From positions 18,134,513 to 18,198,512 of the forward strand of contig NC_064758.1 in NCBI RefSeq assembly GCF_011397635.1: a DNA stretch of 64,000 nt, read 5' to 3'. The position numbers and the translations under genes were made by a program. Positions within the stretch are counted from its first letter, which is position 1; every line of letters starts with the position of its first letter. The notes under the pieces are model-generated. The model was given only the letters and a program-made list of their open reading frames with translations, was not told where the DNA came from and did not search any database. Shown one piece after another: positions 10,268-23,039 of the stretch. The stretch comes from Epinephelus fuscoguttatus (taxonomy: Eukaryota > Chordata > Actinopteri > Perciformes > Serranidae).

Positions 10268-13200
10268 CTAATCAACCATCACAATCAGTGTTTCCAAATC
10301 TAGATATAAATTTAGTTTTAGTGCCTACTCCACATGTACAAGAATGCAAATTAAGTGAATATTCTTTATCTGTCCTAAATTTGGCCAAACAACTGCAAGG
10401 ACAGGTCAGCTGTCACTATAAGGTGAACTGTTCACACACAGCAACAACCAAATGAGTTGATTCTGGAGTGGGCAGAGGAGGAAAAGAAATCAGAAAACCA
10501 TACATTGACAAAACACATGTAAAAATATTATGTAGAAGCTCTCACCGCCACAGCAGAAATAAAAGCATCCATAAGATGGTAGTCTGCTCCACTATGTCCA
10601 TGAATGCCAAAGTGCTTAGGGGCATCATTGCGTGCCGTGTGCGTTGTGGATCTTTGGGTCAGAAAGTCAAACACACGGATTTCACGGCTGTCATATGACA
10701 GCTCCCCCTGCAAGGACACAGTTCATTATATAGCCAGTATTTAACAGATGCATCAGCTCTTAAAGGCTTACAGAACTTTAAGCTGTGTAATCACCTTAAA
10801 GTAACAAGTGTTGCTTCTAAATTGTGCCACACTAGATCAATAGCATATCAATATCAAGGTATACTCTATAGCCAGAAGTACTAACACCCTACATACTCTG
10901 TGTACTAATGGTCTGTGGCTGTGTTTCATGGTATGGACAAAGCTCCTTAGATTTATAAAAGAGAGCACTTAATGTAAATTAGGCCTATCCTGACCTGAAA
11001 AGATGCAGAAAAACTGGTCCACGCTTTTGTTACCTCAAGGCTGGATTACTGTAACTCTCTATTATCAGGTAGCTCTAATAAGTCCTTAAAAACTCTCCAG
11101 CTAATTCAGAATGCAGCAGCACGTGTACTGACAGGAACTAAGAAACGAGATCATATTTCTCCTGTTTTAGCTTCTCTGCACTGGCTCCCTGTAAAATCCA
11201 GAATTGAATTTAAAATCCTACTCTTAACTTATAAAGCTCTAAATGGTCAAGCTCCGTCATATCTTAGAGAGCTCATAGTGCCATGTTATCCTACCAGAAC
11301 ACTGCGCTCTGAGAATGCAGGGTTACTCGTGGTCCCTAAAGTCTCCAAAAGTACGGCATCTTCTCCGGAGCCTTTGTGCTCCACTGTCTCTCAGGTTAAA
11401 TCGTATTGCAGCGGTGCCTGGATAGCATGATGTGTGTGGTTGTGTTGCTGCTGTGGTCCTGCCAGATGCCTCCTGCTGCTACTGTTATCATTACTCATAC
11501 TTCTACTGTTATTACTGTCCCCCCCCCCCCTCCCCGTTAAAGGGGTTTTTTTGGGGGAGTTTTTCCTTATCCGCTGTGAGGGTACTAAGGACAGAGGGAT
11601 GTCGTATGCTGTAAAGCCCTGTGAGGCAAATTGTGATTTGTGATATTGGGCTTTATAAATAAAACTGATTGATTGAATGTTGCAGTGTACAGTAATATTT
11701 CAGGTGAGAGTGTGCTTCCCAAAGTTTTTCAGAGTGTCTGTTAGCTCCCCCCTTAGAGTAGTCACACTGCAGCTACTTAGCTATTTACACCCATCCCTTC
11801 AACACAATATTATGGATTCCATTGCATGCTGTGATTGGCTACTACTCGTCCTGTTGACGCATCCAGGCTGGAAGCAGTTAGGATTAAGGCAAAGAAGTCA
11901 TGGTTAGGGCTAATACTAGCCAATCTCAGATTTTCTCTGAGATTAAAGTGGAAAATTTACAAGAAAAAACATACAGATGTACTGCCAGTCAAGTGACATT
12001 GTTTAAAGAGCAACTTAGAACATGGTGGGTCAATGGGTCAAGCACAGGACTTTAACACAGGAGACTGGTGTCTGATTCTTGTGGGAATCAATGTTGGCAT
12101 ATTATTTTTAAATGTAGCTGACTTATTGTTTTCAATTTTTAGGATGTACAAAGCTGCTGCATGTACACTGTGTACATAGGCTTTAGCAGAATAATACCTG
12201 TTCATGTTAACGTCATATTTTGATGTTGCTAGGATGTCTATTTTGTCTTTTTTTCTAATTCCAGGCCTTATCACCCAACATCAGCGCTCAACCTCACTGA
12301 TACTTCTGTGGATGAAAGGAATCTAATCTCTGCAGACAGATTTCAAAATCTTGTGGAAAGCCTTCTCTGAAGAGTGGAGGCTTGCGTGTTATAGCAGTAT
12401 GTTAATGCTCGTGATTTTGGAATGATATCTTCAATTTCTTGGCATTTGCATTTATTTGTCTTTTCCTTCCTGCAACGCACATTCCTTCCAGTCCTACCTT
12501 GCTGCCATAGATGGTTGTTTTTCGGTTGCAAATCTCCTCAGTGAAAGCCACCATGGAAAAGGCTGCTGTCAGACCCCCTTCAAACTCCATGTTAACAACC
12601 TGGGCAAACAGAGCAGATAAGCTGTAGGGAAACACTGGAGAATCAGCAGCAGTCTGGACATATTAGCTGAAATGATCAGACTCTGTAGTTTATTTTGACC
12701 TAATGACTGATACATAGAAATGGTTTGATACTACCATGGATACTGGTGTATCCAAGTTATATTTAAGCAACAATAAAATTTGATGGGCTAGAGAGGCACT
12801 CAGCTTGTGGTGCTCAAAGCACCAAATAAATCTTAAAAATTCAACAGCAATGTCTCTTGCCAGAAATTATGACCCGGTACCTCAAGATAATTCACAGACC
12901 TTGTTGTGGGCAGTTAAACGTAGGAACTATTTTCTTTCTACTGAACTACACCCACCAACTGTATCACTGCACTGAACCCATCCCACTGAAGGAAAGAGGA
13001 ATTTAAGAGTTTTACTGAGCTAGCTAACGATACAAATCAGCTGAGGAGGAAGTGATTTATGTTTACATCTCATACTGTCACAAACACGAGTCTCTCATCC
13101 ATGAGTAGATGCACGCTTCTTATGCATGGTCATACGGTTGGTGGATGTAGTATGTATGAAGTATGGTTCCTACATGAAACTGCTCGCAACAAGGTCTGTG

Positions 13201-16168
13201 GATTATCTTGAGTAACCGGGTCATGATTTCTGTAGACGTTGTTGTGAGTTTTTCAAGTGTATTTTTGGTGCTTTGAGCTCCACAAGCTAAGTGCCATCTA
13301 GTTCCATTATACTGGAGACAAGGCAGACATCTTAACTGCCGATAAACGCACACCAAAACTATCTTAACTGATAAACAGCACTACAGGGAAGAGAAGAAAA
13401 ATATATATTTTTGATTTTGAGGTGAACTGTCGGTTTATAAAGCCAGTGTTTTCTAACCTGGTTACTGCAGACGTCATTGTCACACTCGTAGACACAGCGG
13501 CCATATGGTCCAGTCTTCAGGGCCTCAGTTACTGACTCGATGTCTGGGTCCGAGCTCTGGCAAATGACTGATACAGGCCAGCCAGTGTGACCCTAGCACA
13601 CATACAGCACATATGAAATCATGTACAGCAAGTAAAGTATTCATGTTCACAGAATCCATAATTGGTGAAACTATTATGTTGAAATATTAACCTGTTTTAC
13701 TCTATCCAGGTAGATTTTGCGTGCTGAGTAGGGACAGTCTTTTTCTATTGAACAATCCAGGCAGCGATCTCCAGCACCTGTTGGCTGACAAAAAAAAACG
13801 AGCAACGTCACTTTTATATTCATGCTTAGTATTTCTTTTTGCAAAAATGCAGAGAACTTTGATGGATGTAATACATCTTAATGACACAAAAATATAACTC
13901 AACAATGTTGAAAAGGATTAAAGTGCTGTAATGTTATGTGCTGTTTCTCAAAAAATTTATAGATCTACAATAAAGTCATGATTTCTTTGTATTAGGCCTC
14001 ATACGGTGAAGAGTTCACAGACCTTGTGTTTTTTTCTGAAGTGGTTTACAGATCCAAATGATGACACTTTCAAACACCTGCTGAGCACAAAGTTAATGAT
14101 TCATCTTAGGCAAAACAGGACGACCTCACAGAAAACAACCTCGCCCACGTGAAAACAGAGACTGTGGTCCAACAAATGTGTTAAGTGTATATACTTCTGA
14201 ACATCAGCTGAGCTGTTGGGTGATATTAAGAGCAGAGTTTTACCTGCGTGCTCCAGCCCAGTGATGTATTAGGTCGATGTCGTGGCACGATTTAGCCAAA
14301 AGAGAAAACGAGCTCTCTGCTTCATTCCTCCAGTTCCCTCGAACAAATGAGTGAGCAAAGTGATAAAACCCAACCTGCAACAAGAGGTTGACAAGACAAG
14401 TCGGTAATCTGTTACAGTAATGCCTTGAATTAAAAACAAAAAAGTGTTTAAAGCAGGAATACTGTTACTGATGGATGTGTGAGTTTAATGAGGAGCCCTG
14501 AGGGTTTGCAGCATTACTGTCTTTATTTCTATTCTGTTGACATTTTTACCGGCTCAAAGTGCTGAATGTGCATCACATCACCTATGACTCCAGCATCTAT
14601 CAGCTCCTAGAAAAGAATAAGAAAAAAAAAGAGGTAGAAATCCATATTTGGACTTTGTGATTCTCTTTATCAGTCTGCGTGAGAAAAAGTTTCTTTGACA
14701 TGTTTAATTTATAAGTATCCATACAGACGTCTTTAAACCCAAAACTGTGACTCATGCCTGGTAAAGAAAACTGTCAAGTGTTTCATGAAGTGTGACAGAA
14801 AATGTTCACCTTAATCATGTGGATGAGAGGATCATACCGGAGAACATGGCCCACTGATAGCATCACTCCACTCTGAGTGCAAGCCTCCACAATTGTTCTG
14901 CAGTCTTCAGCAGTTGTCTTCAGTCATGTGAGGACATTGGTGAGCAAGGAAGGCATGAGTGTCACACAAATGCAATCATGGAAAGGAAAAGACAGAGGTG
15001 GTTTTGTATTTCAGAAACTGACACAAACTAGCAAAAAAAGAAATTAAGAATTACAAACTAACATGAAAGATAGTTTATGTTTATTAACAAAGCACTCACA
15101 GCCATTGGTTTCTCCAGCAGAATATGGTAGCCTTTCTGTGCAAAGGCCACTGCAGGTTCCTGAGGAACAGAAACTAGTTTAAGAGAATGACAAGAAAAGG
15201 ACTATGACAAAGTTAAATAATTCAGACTGATAATGAGGTGTGTTCACAGAGCTAAACAGTAAATGTATATAAATATCTATAGTGTTTACCTTATGAAGGC
15301 GGTCTGGAGTACAAATTAACACTGCATCTGCAAACTTCTCTCTTTTGATGACACTGGGCCAGTCTAGTTTGAAAAAAGCACATTTAATAATTTAGTATGA
15401 GGCAAATATTGACAGATATAAACACTTTAATGCATTTTTTCCTTTTGATTTTCACCTTCAAATATGTTTTCATCTACAACTTTGTGTTGCTGTTGAAGTT
15501 TAGTGCGAGCAAATTTCCTTGGATCAGCTACTCCAACAACCTAATGGGGAAGATGAGTTGAAGAAAGGTGCATAACAAGTGTTCATAACAAGTAGAAAAA
15601 AGTATTCAGATCATTTACTTAAAGGTCCAGTGTGAAAGATTTAGGGGGATATACTGGCAGAATTTGATACAATATTCCTATCTTTTTTACTATGTTCTGC
15701 AGTCTCACCACTAGATGTTGCTAAATTCACCACACTAGACCTTTAAGTAAATAAGCAATGCATCAGGGAAAAATATGAGTAAAACCACTAAAATAATAAT
15801 GATAATAAAAAGCATAATAATCAAAATGAACCTATATTGTTGCAGGAAACATGGATTTGATGATCTTCTTGTACTGTGACAAACTTTTCTATTGTACTTT
15901 ACATCTTTCTGTCATGAATATCTTGTCAGTGATCTCATCTGGGATCATTTAGCTCACAGGTTTTACGGTGGAAGAATATTGTTTATAGATACAGTAAATC
16001 AGCAACACAATCCACAAAAAATACGGAACTGTGTCCTTGATGACAAGTTCAGGCTGCAGAGCAACCTCTCCTGACCTTAACTCGTTCAGGGTGGATCGAT
16101 GCATAGTGGGAGTAGTTATCCCCTCGATTGCCAGCTCCTATCACGATGACACGGACAGGGGTCGTCAT
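10089..16168 (-). CDS. Gfo/Idh/MocA-family oxidoreductase, tandem copy B (complete, 427 aa)
   Basis: Thirteen coding exons, all GT-AG and in phase: 16076-16168, 15456-15540, 15290-15363, 15100-15159, 14810-14917, 14550-14606, 14244-14374, 14023-14077, 13692-13784, 13458-13592, 12498-12599, 10546-10707, 10089-10217. The protein has an N-terminal Rossmann fold (GAGNRG, residues 11-16), the EKP motif (residues 100-102) and a D-x-x-H catalytic region (HDIDLIHHW, about 190-198). The C-terminal half has a cysteine cluster, C229-x2-C232-x5-C238, that bacterial StrI/YteT-like members also carry. No signal peptide is seen, so it is probably cytosolic. It should oxidise a sugar or polyol with NAD(P); the substrate is unknown. 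Mammals keep GFOD1, GFOD2 and DHDH from this superfamily, and this protein looks like none of them. The 55 nt exon 14023-14077 is easy to miss but is required by phase. Confidence 0.9.
10232..10265. repeat. (AC)n tract next to the last splice acceptor of copy B
   Basis: On the coding (minus) strand this reads (TG)n and ends about 14 nt before the acceptor AG of the final exon (10217). It therefore occupies the place of the polypyrimidine tract. Confidence 0.85.
10978..11676 (+). mobile_element. Second L2-clade LINE fragment, internally deleted
   Basis: It matches the LINE at 7259-9580 closely, starting at TTAGGCCTATCCTGACC and running through [10 protein letters not shown] and [11 protein letters not shown]. 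It then jumps at about 11355 over roughly 310 bp present in the first copy and resumes in the 3' UTR. A further segment holding the (TC)n run is also missing, replaced by a C-rich stretch at 11519-11530. It ends with GATTGATTGA. It lies in intron 11 of copy B in antisense orientation. Confidence 0.85.
12014..12110 (+). repeat. Possible tRNA-derived SINE head
   Basis: GGTGGGTCAATGGGTCAAGC could be a worn A-box region, and a GTCTGATTCTTGTGGG about 30 bp on resembles a worn B box (consensus GGTTCGATTCC). A T-rich body follows. The arms do not fold into a functional tRNA by eye. The call is weak. Confidence 0.3.
12782..13316. mobile_element. Palindromic (foldback) element in intron 10 of copy B
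   Basis: The left arm (about 12782-12960) contains GCTTGTGGTGCTCAAAGCACC and TATGACCCGGTACCTCAAG. The right arm (about 13130-13316) carries the reverse complement of the same phrases in mirrored order. Arms of about 170 bp enclose a central segment of about 170 bp. No coding capacity is seen. It is not in the partial copy A sequence available. Confidence 0.65.
15613..15754. repeat. Short MITE (TTAAAGGTCC family) in intron 1 of copy B
   Basis: The inverted ends ATTTACTTAAAGGTCCAGTG and CTAGACCTTTAAGTAAAT are nearly perfect. The element is an internally deleted relative of the split element at 1622-4920, at the orthologous intron position, and still has the uninterrupted hAT target site. Confidence 0.75.
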
Positions 16169-16511
16169 TTTGCCACCCTGTGAACTTTAACACAAATCAA
16201 AACTTGTAAACACACTTTTCATAATGGCTGAGATAAAACACACTGATGACCAGTCAGTCAGAGGTTGATACAGCCGGTCCCTGTTCGGGACATATACCTC
16301 ATGTAATCTGCGTTATTATTCACAACACCTAGTTCTCTAAGTATAGATTATCCGTCATTTAAATTAACTATATAAACACATCTAAATCCTTCCAAATATA
16401 CTGATTAAGGATAATAACAGACACGGTACATGAAAGTATGTAGCTAGCTCATTAAAATACTGTTTCTGGTAAATATCTGTCAGTTAATGAATTGGTTGTT
16501 TGGCTCAGTAC

Positions 16512-16600
16512 CTGTTTTGTCCCATACAGCTGTCAAAACCTTCTGTTTGTCTTCCGCGTCTGTCCAATTTTGTAGGAAGACGCCCACAGACACGTCCAGA
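16512..16600 (-). other. Probable non-coding first exon of copy B
   Basis: The minus-strand donor AACAG/GTACTGAG at 16512 matches the copy A site at 5844, and the flanking sequence is conserved between the copies. The acceptor lies at 16177/16178, nine bases before the ATG. The outer boundary is inferred only from where similarity between copies fades. Confidence 0.45.
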
Positions 16601-16619
16601 GTCCACTGAGGTGATGACT

Positions 16620-18560
16620 ACAGCAGCATCAACGGTGTTTCACTTCTTCGAACAAAAAAGCCTGCAGCGAAGCAGTCACAAGATGACGTAACGCCCCCTA
16701 GAGTATGTACAAGAACTTTCTGCTGCATTCACTGCCCCTCGTTAACTCTTATTCACTTGTTAGAAAAGAGAAAGATGCACATACGACTGGACATATTAAT
16801 CAGTCATCCATATGATAGGATATCTGGAAGTAACGTGTAGTTGGAGTTGTTGTTTCAAAGACCTTTAACACCTTTAACAGAGCTTAATCAATTCGTTTAT
16901 TAATCATCCTCCTGGGGTTGCAAACATGCTTTTTTATCGTTTCATGTTCAATCTATATTATTATTATTATTAATTAATAAAGATAGTTATACAATTCGAC
17001 AAGCAAACAAACAAACAAACAAACAAAATGAAACCTATATGCACAGGAGTATCATTTAACAAGTGACAAAGACATTCAAGAATATATTTAAGGCTTTTCA
17101 AATATGTGCTATTGAGTTGCTTTACTATGTAATGTTTCAATATAATATCTGATATCTATTTTCAGTTGTTGTATGTGTAGCACCGTTTTAGTCCGTTTGC
17201 ATTTGTGAATACAGACTTTTCCATATAAAACAAAGAGGTTCAAAGTGTACTTTTTTTTTTTTTTACAATATAATTCTTAGAATAAAAAATATAATGTCTC
17301 TAATTTCTAGATGAACAAATGAACAGGTCAACGTCTTACAGAAGTATTCAAAATCTAACCAAAATAATTTCATACAGAGGCATTTATAAATTAATGATAA
17401 ATAATTTCAATTTCAGAGTTACAAAACACACATTTTCCATCAATACCATCTCTGAATCTTGAGAGTACCTGGTTTAGAGGGTGAATCAAATATATAATTT
17501 TAGATAAGACTTAACTGACTTTGTTGGTGACAAATTCCAAAATGGCTGAACAGGAGGTCTTGTGGACCCCTCCTAAGATAGCTGTACATTTTTGTCTGTG
17601 ATGCATATTCCATCTAACATAAGGTTATATTTACACTGTGGATTCACACCAAGCATCTTATTTACTCACATTCAATTCAACAGAGCATAAAGTTTTGCAT
17701 CAATAATTATGGCAAATTCTTTAGGAGTTTAGGATTTTGTATTTATGGAGAAATGCTGTTTAGGTAAAAAGAAGTCCGTTTTCATTCAATAATTGCATCA
17801 CCAACAAGGTGTCAATTTTAACCCAGCTGTCAGTAAAATCGTTTTATATTTAAACCTTATATCTTCATTAGTCCACATTAAACATATATGTGGAGAAAAT
17901 TTGGTTTCTAAATGGGGTAATGCAAAGTATGGGTAATGCAAAAATATTTCCGACCGCACCCGAACGCAACATTGTAGCTACATCTTCATATCTATCTATC
18001 TTTCATGTATTTCTTGTTTTCAATAAGGACAAATGTGTTATACATATCAGAGTGACTCATCACAATGTGCAGTGAGTTTATGACGCATAACGTGGTTTTA
18101 GTTACGTCGCTAAATTACCAAAGTTACACGTTATTTCTTAGCCATACTGTTGTCTACCTCGTTAGCTGCTGTCACAACTCAATAAAAGAAGTCTAATACA
18201 CAAAAAAACAAATGACAAACAAAAAAAAGACCATGAATATTTATCACATTATCACAAACAGTCCGCCCAAACATGCAAACCAAACGTAACTTCAGAGGGT
18301 CTTCGGGAATCTTCGGCTACATCCGTCAGTTCCGATCCATACATACAGCTCGGGTCACATGACGCGATTAGCGCTCTGCAGCATGAGCTCAGCTTTCTGC
18401 TGCTCGTTAGCTACAAACATTTCTGATGCTAACTAGCGCCTGATTTTGCCATCTAAATATCCTCCGAGTTAGAAAGTAGCGTAACTTCATAATTAGATTA
18501 ATAGAGTATTTTGTAGAAGACCAATCTTAGAGCTATATAACACGGAATCGCGCTTTTAGG
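16620..18560. other. Intergenic region between copy B and taf10
   Basis: The two genes are divergently transcribed from this 2 kb stretch. It holds an (AAAC)n run at 17003-17027, a T12 tract at 17253-17264 and AT-rich DNA. No exon, RNA gene or known element was recognised. The last 200 bp before taf10 are more GC-rich and contain several GCTAGC and TTAGC motifs, so this is probably the taf10 promoter side. Confidence 0.5.
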
Positions 18561-18626
18561 CATATTTTGAGACCTTGTCTGTGCTAGCTAGCTAAGGTTA
18601 GCACGTTTGCTAACGTGAACACCAAC

Positions 18627-21600
18627 ATGAATATTGACAACGTTAATCAGTCTGTCACAACCGGGGTGTCTTCTACGACGTCTTCAACTGCAAGTAATTG
18701 TATCGCAAATGATAATGCAACAACTAACGTCAGCAGCATCCCTTCGGTCACAAGTAATGGTAACGTTATGTGACTTTTACTGATGTTACTGTACATGTTG
18801 TGCTCAACACTAGGATAGCTAGCTAGGGTATGTTTCAATGAAGTTAGATGACTGGTCAGGCAGTCTCATTGTATGTGCAAGTACATCTAACACTTGTTTG
18901 CATCCTTTCTTCAGGCAATGCAGCTTGACACCCTTTCTTTTATGTATAAACTGTAACACCTCTTTGTGCAATGCACAAGGTAGCCATACACCTTTGTTCC
19001 TTTCGTTTATCATGACTTCATCCTAAATATTTCTATTACAGCTTCAACCTCAGCGGCCATGGTGACACCATCAGCAGACTCATCTGTCTCCAACGGCGTC
19101 TATGTTCCTGGTGGCATCACCAATGGAGATGTGAAGCCTGCCCTCTCCACCACGCCTCTGGCAGATTTCCTCATGCAGCTGGAAGAGTACACTCCCACAG
19201 TAAGTCAATTTTAGGCAGTGAGCTCACTATACACTGCATTTATAGGACACGTTGTTGGTCTCACGACAAATTCAAATAGGCTATATGTTCAAATTATTAA
19301 CAGCTAAATTTTATTTAATGTTGGAAACACCTGGCAGGTTTGTCTCGCCTGCCAGTCACATTTACAGTTCACTGTAGCAAATTCAATTGAAATTCAGTCA
19401 AAAAATATGTATATTCAAGTAAAGATATATAAATTCAAATACCCAGATGGGTACAATTACAATATGTATGTTTCTCATCCAGTGAATCACACTCATTCTT
19501 GGGAACTGAGGTAAAACCTTATTTTTCAGGGGATATACATTTTTCTCCACTATTAGGCTGGGAAAATATGTTTTAAAAGACCAATGTCCTGAATATTAAA
19601 CCTTGTAATGGGCCAGCCTTTCAGGGATTAAAGTTTTTGCTCGAACAGCAAGCATGATTGATGTCAGAGGTAAGATCCGACAGAGTTGACAAAAAGTTAC
19701 ATATTTATTAATTTCACAGCAGTTGTAGTGAATTTATTTTTTTGAAGTTGCTTAGAGTTCTCTTAATGCTAATCAAATTAGTCTTTTAAAATCATAATTC
19801 TTATTTAGTTCTGATTTAGAAGGGCTACAGAGTTGATATGTTATGAATTGAGACTTAACAAATAACAATATTATTTAATTAATTTATTAAAAAAAAAAAA
19901 TAGAGGGCTTACCAGTACTTGAACAGAATTCCTGCCTTTGTGGAAACCAAGAAGTGAGACAGGAGTCCTTGAGGTATAGATAACCTTTTATGCCTGGTTG
20001 AATGATGTTTTTGTAGAAATCTGATGGAGCTGACAAAAATCTGGGACACATCCTGTAAGGGCCGACATTTTCACAAAAATATATATTTTAAAGTAGATAA
20101 AACAGTATATTTTTACACTTATGTTATCAGTACGTTTTGAAGGCTTTTACCGCATATTTTAATTGTTTAAAGTTGTGAATTCTTTTCCGGGACAAGCTTT
20201 TTTCCTGGCACAGTGCAAGTTCAAAAGTTTAAAAAAAAAATGGAAGCAAATCAAAGTATTTTCTAAATATATTATATTTGTTTATTTCATATGAATAAAT
20301 CCTTTAAAAATAATGTGTAATGGAATGAGTGTGTTTGTGAGTTAAAATTTAAAGTTGTTGTGTTTTTGTTTTTTTGTTTGTTTGTTTTTTTTTTTACATG
20401 ATTTCAAGACTGGGTGATTATTTAATTAAAAAGTGAGGCACTCAATCACATTGATGCAAAAATCCTGTAGGCCTAAATTTAGTATTGCCATAAAGCAACT
20501 TAATGAGTTGCCTCTGTACAAACAGTGAAATAAAATCACAATGTAGTCAACAATATTTATTGGACATTCATGACATCACACAGTATATCCCCCCTGCCCT
20601 TGGTACACATGACATTTTGTTTTTTATATTCCTAATATTCCATATTCCTATATTCCTTAAACAATGCTGTTAGTTTCCTGTAGTGGCCAGTGTTCCTGCT
20701 GCAGTTCATTTGGCTGAACATCCTTGAATGGCAGACATACTGTAATATTGCTCTACATAGATGGGTGTCAGTTGCAGTAAAAGCAGGTTATGTGATTTTG
20801 TTTCTTTTTGCCCCCCTCAGATTCCTGATGCAGTTACAGGCTACTACCTCAACCGGGCTGGCTTTGAGGCTTCTGATCCAAGAATGTGAGTGCATCATTG
20901 ACTGACTCTGTAGCTTAGGCTTCCCTCAAGCTTCAGTGTTACCAGGTCTTTCAAACACTTATTGGGACAAAATGACACAAATCACAGTGCTGTTACATTC
21001 AAAAGTTAGTCAATATTAGCGCTGAGTATCATTTAAAAAATTACAATGCCAGTGCCAATACCAGTACCCTTAAAGTGATACCAATACCAGCAGAGTACTT
21101 CATTTGATATCATTTTTTTCCTACTTCATTTGACACCCATCATGTGAATGGAAGCATTCATTTACATAAAATTCCACCAGACGCCTCAGGTGTGTAGTAT
21201 AGCTATACTTTCGAATGTTTTGGTGCCATCTTGGCAAGCTGAATTTCTAACTCCATCACAGACACTGTGTTCGAGTTGACCACAGGGTTGTAGCTGCTGT
21301 GGTAGTGGGCCAATCACAGGTAGCATTAAATGGAAGAACGCTTATGGTGATTAGCTACAAGCAAAATCTTATAATAGTAAGATCTGGGTACAAAGAAGAT
21401 TGAATGCAGGTATCATTTGACTGGAGAATTTTTTTAGACGTCTTGGTGCGGGGTTATTTCAGACGATATCTTAAAGGTATTGAGTACCGATACCCAGCCC
21501 TAGTTAAACCACCACAGCAGGTATAAAGGGAGTGCAAGTGGAGTGCTTTTGAAGGTGTTAATGAGAGGCACATTGTAAGGCCCTTGGTTAAAAGTGCTAT

Positions 21601-22691
21601 ATAAAAGCAGTCCATTTATCAGTCTATTTGGCTTTTTAAATTATTTGTTGGGAGTTTAAAGATCTGAGAAACTGAATCTGAATTAAAAGTTTAAATTATG
21701 AATCCAAACATCTTTTGTAAGTTAGCAGGCAGACCATATATGGAGTTTTAAAAAGGATGATGTAACTCTTTGCTGTGTGTTTAATCATTAACCCGGGACA
21801 GGCTGTTTGGTATGTTTCCTTATGCTCATAATGATTTGTGGAAACAAATGTAGCTTTGTGCCTGAGTAGTTTAGATAAATTGATTTTATTACTGCTTGTG
21901 AAGATGACTATTGTCTGACTTTAGTTCAGCAGCTTTCAATCAGGTAATGTGCTTGGTAGATTATTATGGGGTTTGCTGAATGATAATGCTAATGTAAATG
22001 TCTTTTACTAACTAAAACTGGCGTATACTAATATACAGTATACACCAGTGCTGCTACTAATCCTCCATACTTGCCTTCATTGGCATGTGTGAGCATGAAG
22101 TACAGACACGTTAGCCTAGTCGACCATTTACAGTCATCTTTATGATTGTTGTAATTGGCAGTAAAAAGTGTAAATGAGATCAGATGAACTCTCGATCTGA
22201 CCTTGTAGTTTGTTTTTTCCATGCGAGATATGGATAGACAGAAACATACATGCTGGCTGAGTACAGACAGTAAAAACCACAATATTGATTTTTCTTTTTC
22301 ATTTCTTTAGAATCCGTCTGATCTCCCTTGCTTCTCAGAAGTTTATCTCAGACATTGCCAATGATGCACTGCAGTACTGTAAAATGAAGGGCACGGCCTC
22401 AGGAAGCTCAAGGAGTAAGACAAAGGTCAGTGTTTCTCTTGTTTTTAACATGTGCTTCCATATGCTTTTCTGACGGTGCGGTGTGTGAGAAAAGAGGAGT
22501 GTTATCAGAAGATGGTGACAGAGGTCAACTGTCTTTAATTGCTCAGATCATGTTGATCATTTATGGTTTTGTATTTTTTCCTTTTCTCTCTCTATATATA
22601 GGATAAGAAGTACACTCTGACTATGGAGGACCTGACTCCTGCCCTCACAGAATACGGCATCAATGTCAAGAAACCATATTACTTTACATAA
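18627..22691 (+). CDS. taf10: TAF10, TATA-box-binding-protein-associated factor 10 (TFIID/SAGA subunit, 186 aa)
   Basis: Five coding exons join in frame: 18627-18759, 19042-19199, 20821-20885, 22311-22425 and 22602-22691. The N-terminal ~85 residues are low in complexity and rich in Ser, Thr and Asn, as in other TAF10 proteins. The conserved core starts near TPLADFLMQLEEYTPT and continues through IPDAVTGYYLNRAGFEASDP, RLISLASQKFISDIANDALQ and YTLTMEDLTPALTEYGIN, which make up the histone fold. TAF10 pairs with TAF3 or TAF8 in TFIID and with SUPT7L in SAGA, in the nucleus. The protein is somewhat shorter than human TAF10 (218 aa), all of it in the variable N-terminus. The first in-frame ATG after the promoter was chosen; an upstream one was not found. 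Confidence 0.95.
21017..21502. mobile_element. hAT-like MITE in taf10 intron 3
   Basis: The left end TAGCGCTGAGTATCATT and the right end ACCGATACCCAGCCCTA are imperfect inverted copies of the TAGGGCTGGGTATCGGT terminus common in fish hAT relatives. No clear 8 bp target duplication survives. No coding capacity is seen. Confidence 0.6.
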
Positions 22692-22769
22692 ACCTGTCTT
22701 CCTTTAAGGCTTTTTGCTAGTTTTATCTCCCTGCTGACCCACTAGAGTCCATCGACACGCTGATTGCTA

Positions 22770-22801
<32 letters not shown>

Positions 22802-22929
22802 CATGGTGCTTTAGTACAGCTTTGGCACATTTTTGTAGTCACTTTGCCATTTGTTTTTATTTTTTTGTTTTGTTTTTGTGGAGCCACCATTGCATTATGT
22901 TATATTGTATTATTACGTTTTATTGTGAA

Positions 22930-22935
22930 AATAAA
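22930..22935 (+). terminator. taf10: taf10 polyadenylation signal
   Basis: AATAAA about 240 bp after the taf10 stop codon, downstream of a 26-nt T run (22771-22796) in the 3' UTR. Confidence 0.7.
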
Positions 22936-23039
22936 ACCCTTACGAAAACCTTGATATATGTGAGATGTTGCATCTTTCCAACACAAGTAGATATGCTATA
23001 CATTTTTTGGCATTCTGACATTGACTGATTGATGACTTA

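Noticed and set aside
12014-12090. Functional tRNA gene
   Set aside because: A- and B-box-like strings are present but the arms do not pair into a cloverleaf; at best a SINE head.
13692-13784. Apparent frameshift in copy B between exons 7 and 9
   Set aside because: A 55 nt exon at 14023-14077 ([11 protein letters not shown]) restores the phase, so the gene is not broken.
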